From: Phycisphaerales bacterium
Lineage (GTDB): Bacteria > Planctomycetota > Phycisphaerae > Phycisphaerales > UBA1924
Length of the DNA: 64,000 bases
Direction of reading: 5' to 3'
Assembly (NCBI GenBank): GCA_007693785.1
Contig: RECY01000021.1
Span: forward strand, 155,724 to 219,723
Shown: positions 20,976 to 28,639 of the stretch, piece after piece
Layout: each line of letters begins with the position of its first letter
Numbering within the stretch: the stretch's first letter is position 1
Position numbers and translations under genes: made by a program
Notes under the pieces: model-generated
Seen by the model: only the letters and a program-made list of their open reading frames with translations
What the model was told of the DNA's origin: nothing
Databases searched by the model: none

Positions 20976-21989
20976 ATGAGCGAGCAGAACGGCAACGCCG
21001 AGGTTCACAAGCTGGTCATCATTGGTTCCGGTCCGGCGGGCTGGACGGCCGCCATTTATGCCGCGCGAGCCAACCTCGACCCGGTCGTCTATGTCGGCGT
21101 GCCGAAGCAGAACCCGGGGATCGTCCTCCCCGGCGGGCAGCTCATGCTGACGACGGACGTGGAGAACTACCCGGGCTTCCCGGAGGGCGTGACCGGGCCG
21201 AACATGATGGACAAGTTCCAGCAGCAGGCCGAGCGGTTCGGGACCACGATCGCCGGGCGCGACATCGTGAAGGTGAACTTCAAGGCGACGCCCTTCGAGC
21301 TGACGACCGACAAGGGCGACGTCGTGCGCGCGCACGCGGTGATCCTCGCGACCGGGGCGACGGCCAACTGGCTCGGGCTCGAGAGCGAGATGCGCCTCGC
21401 GATGTCCGGCGGCGGCGTCAGCGCGTGCGCCGTCTGCGACGGCGCTTTGCCCATGTTCCGCGATCAGCCGCTCGCCGTCATCGGCGGCGGCGACACCGCG
21501 ATGGAAGAGGCGACCTATCTGACCAAGTTCGCCAGCAAGGTCTATATCATCCACCGGCGGGACGAGTTCCGTGCCAGCAAGGTCATGCAGGAGCGCCTGC
21601 TGAATAAGCCCAACGCCGAGGTGCTGTGGAACAAGCAGGTCGTCGATTTCCTGGGCGAGCAGAACGAGCACGGCGACGAGAAGCTGCGGGCCCTGGTGCT
21701 CGAGGACACGGTCACGCGCGAGCGGTCGGAGCTGGCGGTCAAGGGCGCGTTCCTCGCGATCGGGCACACGCCGGCGACGAAGTTCCTGCGCGAGGACTCC
21801 GGTCTGGAATTCGACGAGGCGGGGTACATTGATTTGAAGGGCCGGTCGAGCGCGACGAACATCGAGGGCGTGTTCGCGGCCGGGGACGTCGCCGATGCGC
21901 ACTACCGCCAGGCCGTGACGGCCGCGGGCATGGGCTGCCAGGCCGCGATCGACGCGGAACGCTGGCTCGGGGCGCAGGGGCTGGCGTAA
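20976..21989 (+). CDS. trxB: Thioredoxin reductase
   Basis: This FAD/NADPH enzyme reduces thioredoxin. The 337-residue protein has the FAD fold KLVIIGSGPAGWTAAIYAARA, the redox pair C151-A-V-C154 in the SACAVCDGA block, the NADPH fold VIGGGDTAMEEATYL with HRRDEFRAS, and the C-terminal FAD motif GVFAAGDVAD. The length and domain order match the bacterial low-molecular-weight class. The ATG at 20976 gives MSEQNGNAEVHKLVIIG; the longer in-frame start at 20907 adds residues with no family match. No thioredoxin gene is adjacent. Confidence 0.95.
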   Translation: MSEQNGNAEVHKLVIIGSGPAGWTAAIYAARANLDPVVYVGVPKQNPGIVLPGGQLMLTTDVENYPGFPEGVTGPNMMDKFQQQAERFGTTIAGRDIVKVNFKATPFELTTDKGDVVRAHAVILATGATANWLGLESEMRLAMSGGGVSACAVCDGALPMFRDQPLAVIGGGDTAMEEATYLTKFASKVYIIHRRDEFRASKVMQERLLNKPNAEVLWNKQVVDFLGEQNEHGDEKLRALVLEDTVTRERSELAVKGAFLAIGHTPATKFLREDSGLEFDEAGYIDLKGRSSATNIEGVFAAGDVADAHYRQAVTAAGMGCQAAIDAERWLGAQGLA

Positions 21990-22011
21990 ACGCGATCGGC
22001 TCGGCCCGAAC

Positions 22012-23046
22012 TCAGCGTCGCCGACGCGAGCAGATCAGAGCCGCCATCAGCAGGACGCCTGGAACGCCGGGTGACGGGATTGTTGAGGCGATGCGGATGC
22101 CGGGGAAGCCAAACTCGCCACTGGCCCCCGAGTGCCAATCATCGATGACATCCAGCAGATATGCGCCGAGATCGCCAATGGCGTACGTGGACGCATTTTG
22201 CAACCTGCTGCTTTGCCCATTGTTAGGGTTCACGATCGCGTCTTCAAACCACTCCCCGGCTCCCCCGGAGACGCCGAGCAATCCCCACGGGCTCTGGACC
22301 TCGGGGTACTGCCCGACAGGGCCGTTGAAGAGCATGTTCCCGGGCGTGTTCTCGTCGGAGGTGAACCAGACGTCGGACTCTTCGGGCGTGACGGGCACTT
22401 CGGACATGTGCGGGTAGGGCCAGTAGCCGGGCTCGCCTTGCCCGTAACGGTTGGGGTCGTAGTACGCGGCCTTGATGTACTCGCTGACCGATGGGATCCA
22501 GTACTTCGCGCCGGGCATGCGTACGTTGATATCGGTGTATCGCCCGTCGGCGTTGGGCTGGAAGTGGCTGGTGTCGTACGCGCCGGTCTCAAAGGCCCAG
22601 GCCTCGTTGATCTTGCCGTTGTGGAGCCAGTTGCAGTATCGGGCCGCGGTGTGCCAGCCGATGTACTCGGCCGGGTGGTTCTCGGTGCCGGGGGTGTAGA
22701 CGAACTGGTTGTCGGCGTTGATGCCGTGGTAGAGGCCGTTGAGATTGGAGCGGTGGCCCTGGTAGTGGGGCGCGTAGGCCTCGAGGAACTCGCCCCACTG
22801 CGAGATGGTGACCTCGTTCCGCATGATACGGAACTCGTAGCCGACGGCCCCGGCGTTCTGGTAGGGCTCAAAATCTGGCGCCCAGAACAGCTTCGGCGCC
22901 TCGGCCTCGGTCACGGCCCGGTTGCCGGGATCGCCGACGGTGACGAAGTCGAGGCCGTATTCGGGCGGGGCGGCGAGGGCCGGGGTGGTGATGGCGGCGA
23001 GCGTTGCCGCGGCGAGCGCGGCGGTGGTGGTGCGTGCGCGGTTCAT
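22012..23046 (-). CDS. SUMF1-fold secreted protein with PEP-CTERM-like sorting tail (paralogue 2)
   Basis: The 344-residue protein has a signal peptide (about 1-25, ending ALAA), then a formylglycine-generating-enzyme/SUMF1-type fold. Visible landmarks are YEFRIMRNEVTISQWGEFL, WHTAARYCNWLHNGK, the SVSEYIKAAYYDP block, GGAGEWFED and FPGIRIAS. It ends with Ile-Pro-Ser-Pro, a hydrophobic segment and RRRR, a PEP-CTERM-like anchor. The C-terminal Cys pair needed for formylglycine formation is absent, so it is probably a structural or binding protein at the surface. Its ATG overlaps the stop of the upstream paralogue as ATGA (23043-23046), suggesting coupled translation. Confidence 0.85.
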   Translation of the reverse strand: MNRARTTTAALAAATLAAITTPALAAPPEYGLDFVTVGDPGNRAVTEAEAPKLFWAPDFEPYQNAGAVGYEFRIMRNEVTISQWGEFLEAYAPHYQGHRSNLNGLYHGINADNQFVYTPGTENHPAEYIGWHTAARYCNWLHNGKINEAWAFETGAYDTSHFQPNADGRYTDINVRMPGAKYWIPSVSEYIKAAYYDPNRYGQGEPGYWPYPHMSEVPVTPEESDVWFTSDENTPGNMLFNGPVGQYPEVQSPWGLLGVSGGAGEWFEDAIVNPNNGQSSRLQNASTYAIGDLGAYLLDVIDDWHSGASGEFGFPGIRIASTIPSPGVPGVLLMAALICSRRRR

Positions 23047-24101
23047 CGGGTTCGCCTCCGGGTGGTTGTGACTAACGCGCCCGTGATCAGCACGAGGCCT
23101 GTGCTCGGCGTGGGAATCATGCTTGCAATCCGAAGCCCATTGAAACCGCCATAAGGATTGCTAGGCCCCCCGCCGGCAAGCCAGTAGTCCAGTCGGTCGT
23201 CAAGCAACGCGCTCCACTCGCCGCCACTGTGCTGAGAGATGATGCTCCTGCGAATGGAGTTGTTCCCGCTTGGGACAGGGTCTTCGAGCCACTCTCCCGC
23301 TCCTCCGGAGACGCCGAGGAGTCCCCATGGGGATTGGACGTCGGGGTACTGCCCGACGGGTTGGCCGAGGAGTTCGATCCACGGCGTGACGCCCCACTCG
23401 CCCTCGAACCAGACGTCGGACTGTTCCGGCGTCACCGGCTCGTCGGACATGTGCGGGTACTGCCAGTAGCCCGGTTGTCCGGGGCCGTGGCGGTTCGGAT
23501 CGTAGTACGCGGCCTTGATGTACTCGTCGACGGACGGGATCCAGTACTTGGCACCGGGCAAGCGAACGTTGCTGTCCTGATACTTGCCGTTCTCGTCGGG
23601 CTCGAAGTGGCTGGTGTCGTACGCGCCGGTCTCGAAGGCCCATGCCTCGTTGACCTTGCCGTTGTGGAGCCAGTTGCAGAAGCGGGCGGCCGTGTGCCAG
23701 CCGATGCCGGTCGCGGGGTAGTCGCCGGTGCCGGCGGTGTAGGTGAAGGTGGAGCCGCCCCCTGCGCCGTAGTACGCGTCCCCAAAGCCGACGAGCGGGC
23801 CGTCGTGGTATGGCGTGTAGGCGTTGAGGAAGTCGACCCATGTGGAGATGGTGACCTCATTCCGCATGATGCGGAACTCGTAGCCGACGCTGCCTGGGTT
23901 TTCGAAGCTCGGGGACCCGGGGTAGCCGCCGAAGAGGCCGGGGGCCTCCTCGGCGGTCGCGCCGCGGTTGCCCGGATCGCCGACGGTGACGAAATCGAGG
24001 CCGTAGTCGGGCGGGGCGGCGAGGGACGGGGTGGTGAGGGCGAGGCTCAGGGCGAGCGGGGCGACGGTCCATCGTCGGCGTGAGGTGGGTGGTGCGGGCA
24101 T
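23043..24101 (-). CDS. SUMF1-fold secreted protein with PEP-CTERM-like sorting tail (paralogue 1)
   Basis: This 352-residue protein is a tandem paralogue of its downstream neighbour and very similar across the body (DFVTVGDPGNR, YEFRIMRNEVTIS, WHTAARFCNWLHNGKVNEAW, SPWGLLGVSGGAGEW). The signal peptide is about residues 1-31. The tail is Ile-Pro-Thr-Pro, a hydrophobic stretch and RRRTR, a variant PEP-CTERM-like anchor read by an exosortase-type system. Catalytic Cys residues of true formylglycine-generating enzymes are not seen. The start at 24101 has GGAAGGA upstream on the coding strand; the longer open frame to 24296 lacks family similarity. It is the first gene of a two-gene operon. Confidence 0.85.
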   Translation of the reverse strand: MPAPPTSRRRWTVAPLALSLALTTPSLAAPPDYGLDFVTVGDPGNRGATAEEAPGLFGGYPGSPSFENPGSVGYEFRIMRNEVTISTWVDFLNAYTPYHDGPLVGFGDAYYGAGGGSTFTYTAGTGDYPATGIGWHTAARFCNWLHNGKVNEAWAFETGAYDTSHFEPDENGKYQDSNVRLPGAKYWIPSVDEYIKAAYYDPNRHGPGQPGYWQYPHMSDEPVTPEQSDVWFEGEWGVTPWIELLGQPVGQYPDVQSPWGLLGVSGGAGEWLEDPVPSGNNSIRRSIISQHSGGEWSALLDDRLDYWLAGGGPSNPYGGFNGLRIASMIPTPSTGLVLITGALVTTTRRRTR

Positions 24102-24272
24102 GACGAGTCCTTCCGGTTGGGTGTGACGCCGCAGGGTGCCAATGGTTTCATTGGGCTCTGCGGGTTGGATATAGCTGTTGTCGGCGTTGTTGCGGCGGGG
24201 GCGCAAATAGAGCGACGGGCCGCGGGTTTCGGCTTGGGCGAGGGGCTTGGGTGTGTATCGGGGGGGTATCGC

Positions 24273-24297
24273 GCACGGGCGGGACGCCCGTGCCACG
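24273..24297. repeat. Short GC palindrome (GCACGGGCG/CGCCCGTGC)
   Basis: A 9-bp stem GCACGGGCG faces CGCCCGTGC around GGA, in the 222-base gap between the SUMF1-fold operon and the ACT-domain gene. The gap holds no gene that I can see. Confidence 0.6.
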
Positions 24298-24323
24298 GGG
24301 GGAGTGGGAGAGGCGTTGGCGTC

Positions 24324-24809
24324 TCAGTGCGGGTCGAGGATGTCGCACTCGCCGAAGAGGCGGAACTCTTTGCGGCGGAGGATCTGCCCGGCGAAGGTCG
24401 GGTCGTCGACGGCCAGCGCGATCGTCGGCGTGCCGTTGGGGCGGAGCATCAGCGGGTAGGCGAAGTGGATGTTCACCTCCGCCCCGAGCAGGCAGAGGCA
24501 GAGGCTGCTGAGCGAGTGCCCGCGGCTCAGCTCCACCACGAGCACCGGGTGCTCCGAGTACGGCAGCGCGCCGTCACGCAGGATGCGCTTGGCGATGAAG
24601 GCGCTGTTGGTCACCAGACGCACGACGGCGTGGTCGCTCGCCTCGTGGACGCTGATGGCGCAGATCTGGCAGCCCTCGGCCTCCTCGAACGCGCTCAGGA
24701 CGTCGTAGAGCTTGCCGACCCGGTTGTCGAGGAAGACGCTGAACTGGCTGACCGTGGGGGGGGCGTAGCCCTGGGTGGTCTCGAGCGATGTGGAGGACTG
24801 CATGCCCAT
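24324..24809 (-). CDS. ACT domain protein
   Basis: The 161-residue protein consists of ACT-type ligand-binding folds. FSVFLDNRVGKLYDVLSAF matches the beta-alpha start of ACT domains, followed by a second half with a related pattern (NIHFAYPLML). ACT domains bind amino acids and control biosynthetic enzymes, but this one has no attached catalytic domain. Its ligand and target are unknown. ATG codons at 24809 and 24803 are both possible starts. It lies downstream of the iscS-iscU-iscA genes on the same strand, across a 221-base gap that includes a terminator-like hairpin, so co-transcription is doubtful. Confidence 0.8.
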   Translation of the reverse strand: MGMQSSTSLETTQGYAPPTVSQFSVFLDNRVGKLYDVLSAFEEAEGCQICAISVHEASDHAVVRLVTNSAFIAKRILRDGALPYSEHPVLVVELSRGHSLSSLCLCLLGAEVNIHFAYPLMLRPNGTPTIALAVDDPTFAGQILRRKEFRLFGECDILDPH

Positions 24810-24984
24810 GGTGCGCCTTGCTTGCCGGGCGTGTGCTCGGCGTCACGGTCTTCGCCGCCGGGTTCGGGAAATCCGCCCGCAACGCTCAGAGTAGCGGAAA
24901 CCCCCATCTCGCGACAAGTGTTGGGGAGGGAATCCGTGCCCTTGGTCCCCGAGCGGTGATCGGGGGTGCGGCGGGTCTGAAAGC

Positions 24985-25012
24985 AACAACCCCGCCGGTG
25001 GGCGGGGTTGTT
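24985..25012 (-). terminator. Terminator-like hairpin after iscA
   Basis: A perfect 12-bp stem AACAACCCCGCC/GGCGGGGTTGTT with a 4-base loop lies 18 bases beyond the iscA stop. On the minus strand it is followed by a weak T-rich GCTTTC, so it is an imperfect intrinsic terminator. Confidence 0.7.
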
Positions 25013-25030
25013 CGCGGTGGTGGTTCGGGT

Positions 25031-25393
25031 TTACGCGGAGAAGCTGGAGCCGCAGCCGCAGCTGGTGGTGGCGTTGGGGTTGTTGAAGACGAAGCCTCGC
25101 CCCATGACCTCGTCGCGGAAGTCGACGGTGGTGCCGGAGAGGTAGAGGAGGCTCTTGGGGTCGCAGACGAGCTTGATGCCGTGGTGCTCGAAGACCTCGT
25201 CGGTCTCTTTTTCGGTCTCGGTGAGGTCGAGGACGTAGCTGAAGCCGCTGCACCCGCCGCCCTTGACGCCGACACGGAGGCGGACCTTGTCCTTGTCGAG
25301 TTCCTGCTCGTCGACAATGCGTCGGATCTCGCGTGCGGCGAGCTCGGTGAGGATGACGCCGGCTTCGGTGGGGGCCTGGGTGTCGGTGGTCAT
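25031..25393 (-). CDS. iscA: HesB/IscA-family iron-sulfur cluster assembly protein
   Basis: This 120-residue A-type carrier takes part in Fe-S cluster delivery. The three conserved cysteines are present: GGGCSGFSY and the C-terminal SCGCG pair. The family length is about 105-125. The ATG at 25393 is preceded by AAGGAG on the coding strand; an upstream in-frame ATG at 25447 adds 18 unconserved residues. It is the last of an iscS-iscU-iscA series on the minus strand. SufA or ErpA are equally possible family names. Confidence 0.93.
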   Translation of the reverse strand: MTTDTQAPTEAGVILTELAAREIRRIVDEQELDKDKVRLRVGVKGGGCSGFSYVLDLTETEKETDEVFEHHGIKLVCDPKSLLYLSGTTVDFRDEVMGRGFVFNNPNATTSCGCGSSFSA

Positions 25394-25513
25394 GGTGGGT
25401 CTCCTTCGGCTTACCAACTGTACGCGTGCGCCGGGGCTTGCGTTCAATGGCTGGCGGGGGCGTGGTTTGCGGGTTTTCGGACGGGCCGCATGGTAAGGGA
25501 GCGTCCTGCGGAA

Positions 25514-25588
25514 GGCACCGGGAGCCAGGGACCGGGCACCAGTGTTCAGGCCGCATCACTGATGCCTGGTCACCGGCTCCTGGTGCCT
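25514..25588. repeat. Family C inverted repeat, copy C1
   Basis: The edge GGCACCGGGAGCC faces GGCTCCTGGTGCC across about 75 bases. An inner complementary pair is built from ACCGGGCACCAG and TGCCTGGTCACC. It sits between iscU and iscA. The same pattern recurs at 48103-48175. Confidence 0.75.
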
Positions 25589-25613
25589 GACCCGACCGCT
25601 CGTTCGAAGGGGC

Positions 25614-26042
25614 TCAGTGGGCGTGGGCGGGTTCTTTAGCTTCGATCCCGTTCTTGGTCTTGTAGTCGGCGATCGCGGCCCGGATCGCGTCCTCCGCGAG
25701 CACGGAGCAGTGGATCTTGACCGGGGGGAGGCTGAGCTCCTCGACGATCTCGGTGTTCTTGATCGCGAGGCCCTCGTCGACGGTGCGGCCCTTCAGCCAC
25801 TCGGTCGCGAGGGAGCTGCTGGCGATCGCCGAGCCGCACCCGAAGCACTTGAACTTGGCGTCCTCGATCTTGCCGGTCGCTTCATCGACCTTGATCTGGA
25901 GCTGCATGACGTCGCCGCACTCGGGCGCGCCGACGAGCCCGACGCCGACGTCCTTGCGCTCCTTGATCTCTTTCTGCGTGCCGAACGACCCGACGTTGCG
26001 GGGGTTCTCGTAGTGGTCGACGACTTTGGTGCTGTATGCCAT
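25614..26042 (-). CDS. iscU: Iron-sulfur cluster scaffold IscU
   Basis: IscU is the scaffold on which a 2Fe-2S cluster is built with sulfur from IscS. The 142-residue protein has the three cluster cysteines in PECGDV, FGCGSA and KIHCSV, with the LPPVK recognition motif for the HscA chaperone just before the last. It starts MAYSTKVVDHYENPRN. The ATG at 26042 gives the canonical N-terminus; an in-frame ATG at 26063 would add seven residues. Family length is about 128-145. No HscA, HscB, Fdx or IscR gene is nearby, so only the core is present. Confidence 0.95.
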   Translation of the reverse strand: MAYSTKVVDHYENPRNVGSFGTQKEIKERKDVGVGLVGAPECGDVMQLQIKVDEATGKIEDAKFKCFGCGSAIASSSLATEWLKGRTVDEGLAIKNTEIVEELSLPPVKIHCSVLAEDAIRAAIADYKTKNGIEAKEPAHAH

Positions 26043-26058
26043 GGGAAAGCTCCAGATG

Positions 26059-26150
26059 TTCAAATGGCCAGAAGGCCAGATTCGTTGTGTTCGTGTCCGT
26101 TCCGTGATTCCGATTTGGCCATCTGGCCCTTTGCCATCCGGCCCTTTCGC
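26059..26150. repeat. Family D inverted repeat (AAATGGCCAGA type), copy D1
   Basis: AAATGGCCAGAAGGCCAGAT faces ATTTGGCCATCTGGCCCTTT about 35 bases later, complementary along most of their length. It fills the iscS-iscU gap, so it would be transcribed within the operon. A shorter relative lies at 55641-55682. Confidence 0.75.
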
Positions 26151-26151
26151 C

Positions 26152-27390
26152 TCAGTGCGCCGCCCATTCGATCTTGGTGATGTCGATGCCCTCGTTGTGC
26201 ATGTCGTAGAGGGGGCTGAGGACGCGGAGCTTCTCGACGCTCTCGATGATCTTGTTGGTGGCGTAGTGGACTTCTTCTTCGGTAGTCCAGCGTCCGAGGC
26301 TGAGTCGGAGGCTGGAGTGGGCGAGGTCGTCGCCGACGCCGAGGGCCTTGAGGACGTAGCTGGGCTCGAGGCTGGCGCTGGTGCAGGCCGAGCCGGAGCT
26401 CATCGCGATGTCCTTGCACGCCATCATGAGGCTCTCGCCCTCGACGAAGCCGAAGGAGATGTTGGTCATGTGCGGCAGTCGCTTCTCGCGGTGCCCGTTG
26501 ATCTGCACGGTGTCGAGCTTCTCGGTGACGGTGGTCTCGATCCTGTCGCGGAGCTTGCGGAGGCGGTCGGCGTCCTTGGTCATCTCCTGCGATGCGAGTT
26601 CGGCGGCCTTGCCGAGCCCGACGATGCCGGTGACGTTGAGGGTGCCCGAGCGGAAGCCGCGCTCCTGCCCGCCGCCCTCCGCGAGGGCCGTGAGGCGGAC
26701 GCGCGGGCGGCGACGACGGACATAGAGCCCGCCGACGCCCTTGGGCCCGTACATCTTGTGCGCACTGAACGACATCAGGTCGATCTGGGCGGCGTTGACG
26801 TCGGTGGGCATCTTGCCGACCCACTGCGTCCCGTCGACGTGGAAGATGACGCCGCGGTCGTGGCAGAGGGCGCCGATCTCCGGAACTTCGTTGATCGTGC
26901 CGATCTCGTTGTTCGCCCAGAGGAGCGAGACGAGGATGGTGTCGTCGCGCATCGCGTTCTTGACCATCTCGGCCGTGATGATGCCGTCGCGACCGGGCTC
27001 GAGGAAGGTGACGTCGAAGCCTTCCTTCTGGAGGCGCTTGCAGGGGTCGAGCGTCGCCTTGTGCTCGTGGGTCGCGGTGATGACGTGCCCGCGCCCGGTG
27101 CTGCCGGCCGGCTTCTTCGCGTACATCTGCGCCCCGCCCTTGATCGCGAGATTGTTGCTCTCGGTCGCGCCGCTGGTGAAGACGACCTCCTTGCGGTCGG
27201 CCCCGATCAGGTTCGAGACCTGATCGCGAGCGGTGTCCACGGCGGCCTCGCCCGCCCAGCCGAAACTGTGGTTCCGGCTGCCCGGGTTGCCGTAGACCTC
27301 GGTGAAGTACGGCAGCATCGCCTCGACCACCCGCGGGTCGCAGGGGGTTGTGGCGGCGTGATCGAAATAGATCGGGAGCTTCAGCGACAT
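26152..27390 (-). CDS. iscS: Cysteine desulfurase IscS
   Basis: This PLP enzyme takes sulfur from cysteine and passes it to IscU and other acceptors. The 412-residue protein starts with YFDHAATTPCDPRVVEAM and has ATESNNLA and HVDGTQ. The PLP lysine is in SFSAHKMYGPKG, and the mobile loop has the active-site Cys in SSGSACTSASLEPSY, close to the IscS type. GGAG on the coding strand favours the ATG at 27390 over 27396. It is the first gene of an iscS-iscU-iscA series and is separated from iscU by repeat D1. Confidence 0.95.
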   Translation of the reverse strand: MSLKLPIYFDHAATTPCDPRVVEAMLPYFTEVYGNPGSRNHSFGWAGEAAVDTARDQVSNLIGADRKEVVFTSGATESNNLAIKGGAQMYAKKPAGSTGRGHVITATHEHKATLDPCKRLQKEGFDVTFLEPGRDGIITAEMVKNAMRDDTILVSLLWANNEIGTINEVPEIGALCHDRGVIFHVDGTQWVGKMPTDVNAAQIDLMSFSAHKMYGPKGVGGLYVRRRRPRVRLTALAEGGGQERGFRSGTLNVTGIVGLGKAAELASQEMTKDADRLRKLRDRIETTVTEKLDTVQINGHREKRLPHMTNISFGFVEGESLMMACKDIAMSSGSACTSASLEPSYVLKALGVGDDLAHSSLRLSLGRWTTEEEVHYATNKIIESVEKLRVLSPLYDMHNEGIDITKIEWAAH

Positions 27391-27537
27391 CGGCATCTCC
27401 GTGCAGGGGGCCCGGGCTCGATCAGCCGATCCGGCGACCGACAGCCCGGACCTCGGGGTCCGTTTACTTTGGAATCATTCTATTTTAGGCGGCTCGATCC
27501 GCTGAAGCCACTGTTCGGGCACCTCGGGTGGCCCGAT

Positions 27538-27996
27538 TCAGGCGTCCGGGGCCGGGCGTGCGTACCGCATGATCAGCCGGTTGCCCCGCTCGTTGTGGCT
27601 CGTCTCGGTCATGTAGGCCCGGATGAGCATCAGGCCGCGTCCGGAGGGGACTTCGAGGTTCTCGTCCAGCGTCGGGTCCGGCACGTCGCCGGGGTCGAAC
27701 CCCGGCCCCCGGTCCTCGACCTCGATCCGGACCGCATCGCGGCCCACCTCGTACTCCACCAGCACCGTCTCGTCCGAGCTCAGCCCCTGGTGCCCGTGCC
27801 GGAAGGCGTTGGTGACCGCTTCTTCGATCGCGAGGCGCACCGCGAACGCGCTCGCCTTGGGATAGGCGTGGCGCTCCACGGCCGCCAGCACCGCGCGCTG
27901 GAGCGCGTCGATCGCGTCCCGCTCGTTGGGCAGTTCGACGCGCCCGGCGTCCGCGGGCTCGTTGCCGGAGTGGGATGTGTGCGTGGTCTTGCTCAT
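27538..27996 (-). CDS. Anti-sigma factor-type serine kinase (RsbW/SpoIIAB-like)
   Basis: The 152-residue protein is a GHKL-type ATPase domain of the RsbW family. These kinases phosphorylate a STAS antagonist and bind a sigma factor or other partner. Motifs: N box EEAVTNAFRHGH, G1 box EDRGPGFDP, G2 GRGLMLIRAY. ATG at 27996 is preferred over an in-frame TTG at 28005. It lies 59 bases after the STAS-domain gene on the same strand, so the two are probably a partner-switching pair. The sigma target is not identified; the sigma gene at 16850 is an unlikely partner by position. Confidence 0.9.
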   Translation of the reverse strand: MSKTTHTSHSGNEPADAGRVELPNERDAIDALQRAVLAAVERHAYPKASAFAVRLAIEEAVTNAFRHGHQGLSSDETVLVEYEVGRDAVRIEVEDRGPGFDPGDVPDPTLDENLEVPSGRGLMLIRAYMTETSHNERGNRLIMRYARPAPDA

Positions 27997-28055
27997 ACGC
28001 GGCAAGGCAAGGATCCGGACGGGCTCGGGCGAGTGGGCCGGACGGGCGGGGGGCT

Positions 28056-28418
28056 TCAGGCCTGGAAGGACTTGATCGCGTCCTCGCTGGTCTCGTGGAT
28101 GTCGAAGATCTTGTTGAGGCGTGTGATGACGAAGACGTCGTAGATCTGCGGGTCGATGTCGCTGAGGCGGAGCTCGCCGCCGCGGTTCTTGACGCGCCGA
28201 CTGATGGTGATCAGCGTGCCGAGGGCGGAGCTGGAGAGGTGATCGACGTTGGCGAAGCTGATCAGGAGCTTCGGGACGGTTTCCTGGTCGATCAGGTCGG
28301 TGATTTCCTCGCCGATCGCCTGGATGTTGCCCTCGTCGAGGATGTTGCGGTCGATGAACTCGACGCGCGTGACGTCGTCGACTTTTTTGATCCGAAGCCG
28401 GCTCTGGTAGTTGGTCAT
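28056..28418 (-). CDS. STAS-domain anti-sigma factor antagonist (RsbV/SpoIIAA-like)
   Basis: This 120-residue single STAS domain carries the phosphorylatable serine region in VDHLSSSALGTLITI. RsbV-type proteins compete with the sigma factor for the anti-sigma kinase when unphosphorylated. It is immediately upstream of the RsbW-like kinase, forming a compact pair. The ATG at 28418 has GGGAGGTG upstream on the coding strand. The longer open frame reaching 29420 is antisense to the secretin gene and is not coding. Confidence 0.9.
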   Translation of the reverse strand: MTNYQSRLRIKKVDDVTRVEFIDRNILDEGNIQAIGEEITDLIDQETVPKLLISFANVDHLSSSALGTLITISRRVKNRGGELRLSDIDPQIYDVFVITRLNKIFDIHETSEDAIKSFQA

Positions 28419-28569
28419 CCGGGACACCTCCCCGCGCCGGGGGCCGCCTCGTGCGTGCCTCGGCTGCGCGAGGCGATGATAGACGTCGCGGGGGCCCGAA
28501 GCGGACGACCGCGCCCGCTCCGCCCGGGGCGGTTCGCCGAGCCGTCCGCCTCCCGGGGGCGGCGGGCGC

Positions 28570-28600
28570 AAAAAAGCCCCGGCGTTCGGGCCGGGGCTTG
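28570..28600 (-). terminator. Rho-independent terminator after the secretin gene
   Basis: On the minus strand an 8-bp stem GCCCCGGC/GCCGGGGC with a 6-base loop is followed by six T residues, directly downstream of the secretin stop at 28640. It separates the secretin gene from the RsbV/RsbW pair. Confidence 0.88.
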
Positions 28601-28639
28601 GTGGCGCGTGGTTTCGGGTCGGTCGGGTGGGCGTGCGGG

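Noticed and set aside
26026..28143. Plus-strand open frame of about 705 codons opposite iscS and the RsbW gene
   Set aside because: It lies antisense to genes with clear catalytic motifs, so it is not coding.
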